Shown one piece after another: positions 61,798 through 64,000 of a stretch of 64,000 nt of DNA; position 1 is the stretch's first letter, and each line of letters begins with the position of its first letter. The stretch comes from Galerina marginata (Eukaryota; Basidiomycota; Agaricomycetes; Agaricales; Galerinaceae): positions 310,001 through 374,000 of the forward strand of contig JAECYW010000002.1 in the NCBI GenBank assembly GCA_023014335.1, given 5' to 3'. Under the pieces are notes generated by a model. It was not told where the DNA came from, made no database searches, and was given only the letters and a program-made list of their open reading frames with translations. A program made the position numbers and the translations under genes.

Positions 61798-63640
61798 ATG
61801 ACTAATACCAAACAACCGGTGGTGGCGTACAAAACCAGGGGCATGCCTTTCCGGCGCCTCGGTCCTAGTGGATTGAGGGTGCCTCTGTTCTCTCTTGGGG
61901 GATGTGAGTTGGCCTCACGGTGGTCCTATCGATATCGATAACTGATAGGCGGTGATTGACTCTTCTTGCGTGCTGGCTTAAACTTTAGGGCTCACCTTCG
62001 GCGGCACGGTGGTGGGTGATCCTGTCAAGGTGAGTTTCCCATTCCTAAACCCAAGGTTGGGTTTCTTTCCGGTAATTATTCATCTTACGTGGGTGTGTTA
62101 GGACATCATAAAAACGGCATTTGAGAATGGGATTAATATGATCGACACTGCGGAAGCTTATGCTGACGGGAAGTCTGAGGAGGAGATGCAAGTCCGCTGC
62201 CTCCTTGCAGGTCTCCAGATCGTCTGAACCTTTCCTCCTTGTTTTACAGTGGGCGGGTTATTAAGGAATTGGGGCTGCGCCGGACGGATCTCATCATCAC
62301 GACGAAGATTTTCTGGGGCGTGAGGCATGGTAGCCCGAACGACTCGGGGTTGAGTCGAAAGCAGTGGGTGGTTGGACTCTGTAACGTGGGCTGAATGGAA
62401 CGCTGATTGCTCGTGTTGGATGGACAGTATTATTGAGGGCACGAAGGAGTGTCTAGCGCGTTTGCAGATGGATTATGTTGATGTGATTTTTGCGCATCGG
62501 GCGGACAATACGGGTGAGTGAGCGTCGTGTCGTTTATGATTGATTGGGGTTAACCCTGATTTACATTGAAATTGCGATAACTATGATAGTGCCCATGGAA
62601 GAGGTCGTTCGGGCATTTAACTATGTTATTGAGCAGGGATGGGTACGTCCTCGAGTTCTGTGTTTTTCTTTGTGAATGACTTGCTCAACGTCAACGCCAC
62701 CAAAGGCGTATTACTGGGCGACCTCAGAGTGGAGTGCACGAGAAATCGAAGAGGCTCACCGTGAGGCTTTTGTTATCTGACGAGAATATGGAGCTAATGC
62801 CCCTTCCTTCTCTCGATTAGACGTCGCAAGTAGGTTTGGTCTGATTGGACCGATTGCTGAGCAGTGCGAACACAAGTTTGTATTTCTCCTTTTGATTTAT
62901 TCACCGGCGTGACTAAACTTTGGAATTTTAGTATGTTTCACCGCGAGCGTCCAGAGAAAGAATACGAGTAGGGTTTAGTAGCTGTTCTTAAGAGGACACT
63001 CTCTGATTTTTTGTATGTTATAGCGCGATTTACAAAAAATACGGGACTGGCACGACTGTCTGGTCGGCCCTTGCAGGGGGCCTGCTCACTGGAAAGGTAT
63101 TTGTCATCTCGACATTTATTTTAATCCCCTCATCTAATTGGATACTCATAGTACAACGATGGCATCCCAGAAGGCTCTCGCTTCGCCACGCACTCGTTCA
63201 TGAAAAGTACAGTGAAAAGCCTGCAGGAGAAAGAAGGACAAGAAAAGATCCGTAAAGTCCGTGAGCTGTCGAAGCTCGCTAAAGACGGTATGTTCGATTT
63301 CCCAAGTCAAGACAAAAATTCGTACGAAAAACTCTTTTGATAGAATTTAACGCTACGCCCACTGCGTTGGCTCTTGCGTGGGTGGCGAAGAATCCAAATA
63401 CGTCGACTGTCATCCTTGGCGCGTCGACTCCTCAGCAGGTGCTCGACAACTTGAAAGCGCTGGAAGTCCTCCCCAAGCTTACCCCTGAGGTCATGGATAA
63501 AGTCGACAAGATCTTGGGCAACAAACCGAAGCTTGAGGTATGTCCAGTCTTTTTTATTTATTTACTCTATGTTCAAAACTCACTGTTTGCAGTTTCCCCG
63601 AGGACGACCGCGTTTGGATAACTTGGCAGCTAAATTGTAG
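61798..63640 (+). CDS. Aldo-keto reductase, Kv-beta type
   Basis: An NAD(P)H-dependent oxidoreductase with a TIM barrel, related to voltage-gated K+ channel beta subunits. Exons begin 61798-61903, 61989-62029, 62102-62187, 62250-62363, 62428-62513, 62590-62642, 62706-62760 and 62821-62875, then further short exons to TAG at 63638-63640. The AKR tetrad is present: Asp and Tyr in [11 protein letters not shown], Lys in ITTKIFWG and His in [30 protein letters not shown] and [14 protein letters not shown] are further family blocks, the last binding the cofactor phosphate region. The tail is [15 protein letters not shown]. The third intron appears to be GC-AG (AT|GCAAGT...ACAG|T). The cellular role is probably carbonyl detoxification rather than channel regulation, as fungi use this group broadly. 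Confidence 0.92.
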
Positions 63641-63881
63641 ATTTTTTTTGAGGATGGGTTGGAATTTATGTATTTGTATCGATGAAAGGAGACTCTGTAT
63701 CGCTCGAATATTTCCGAGCCCTCTTACAAGATCATCGACTGAAAGCTTAATGCAAGTCTAAATCCCGGGCACTTCTGTTTTTAGCCCGGAGCGCCAAGCC
63801 AAACAGCCAACGACAACAGACCTCTGACTTCAACGTGTTTTCAATTTCTGACAGTCACCTCATCTAATACTATCACCTGCG
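63641..63881. other. Intergenic
   Basis: Short spacer, no feature seen. Confidence 0.35.
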
Positions 63882-63932
63882 ATGTTTGGTACAACACTGA
63901 GATACCTGAACCTCTTCGTCCTTCCTAATCCT
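63882..63932 (+). CDS. Possible first exon of a gene leaving the window
   Basis: ATG at 63882 opens a 17-codon frame reading MFGTTLRYLNLFVLPNP, directly followed by GTGAGT, a good fungal 5' splice site. This is the whole evidence. The rest of the gene, if real, is beyond the right edge. Confidence 0.35.
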
Positions 63933-64000
63933 GTGAGTGCTCCTCGTCGTCCATGGGTTTTTCACGATTAACTGAGCACGAGGACGTCTTCTCGAAAAAA

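Overview
The window looks like nuclear DNA of a filamentous basidiomycete, most likely an Agaricomycete. Genes are on both strands and carry many short introns (mostly about 50-70 nt, GT-AG, two apparently GC-AG). There is a decayed NACHT NTPase of the type common in mushroom genomes, and the proteins are fungal (Chs7 chitin synthase chaperone, PUF protein with a Tyr-Gly-Tyr C-terminus, Gon7, Lto1, fungal-type annexin). No bacterial, viral or organellar segment was recognised.

Layout. 1-2.7 kb: no intact gene. 2.8-5.3 kb (-): annexin with a long Pro/Gly/Tyr-rich N-terminus. 6.7-8.2 kb (+): Chs7. 8.2-11.7 kb: gene-poor, at most fragments. 11.7-13.2 kb (+): secreted class-3 lipase. 13.9-15.3 kb (-): METTL21-type methyltransferase. 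15.9-17.2 kb (+): SCI1-like RS-rich nuclear protein. 17.7-18.2 kb (-): small four-exon gene of unknown function. 19.7-30.4 kb: a compact group related to translation and RNA: RVB2 (-) divergent from mitochondrial uL2m (+), Gon7 of KEOPS (-), a NACHT relic (+), Lto1 (+) and a PUF protein (-).

30.4-45.3 kb is a gene-poor 15 kb tract with two short inverted-repeat elements (about 36.3 and 44.4 kb), a family of degenerate dispersed repeats (38.6-40.5 kb) and microsatellites. 45.3-49.2 kb (+): large F-box-like protein with long low-complexity inserts. 50.5-53.0 kb (+): amidohydrolase with an NLS-like N-terminal extension. 53.1-60.6 kb: a tandem array of about 0.64 kb monomers organised in a roughly 3.83 kb higher-order repeat; it is the most unusual feature here. 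60.6-61.4 kb (-): coiled-coil protein of unknown function. 61.8-63.6 kb (+): aldo-keto reductase of the Kv-beta type. 63.9 kb: possible first exon of a gene leaving the window.

Exon coordinates were derived by eye from splice motifs and frame continuity. Family assignments come from motif recognition, not from a database search.
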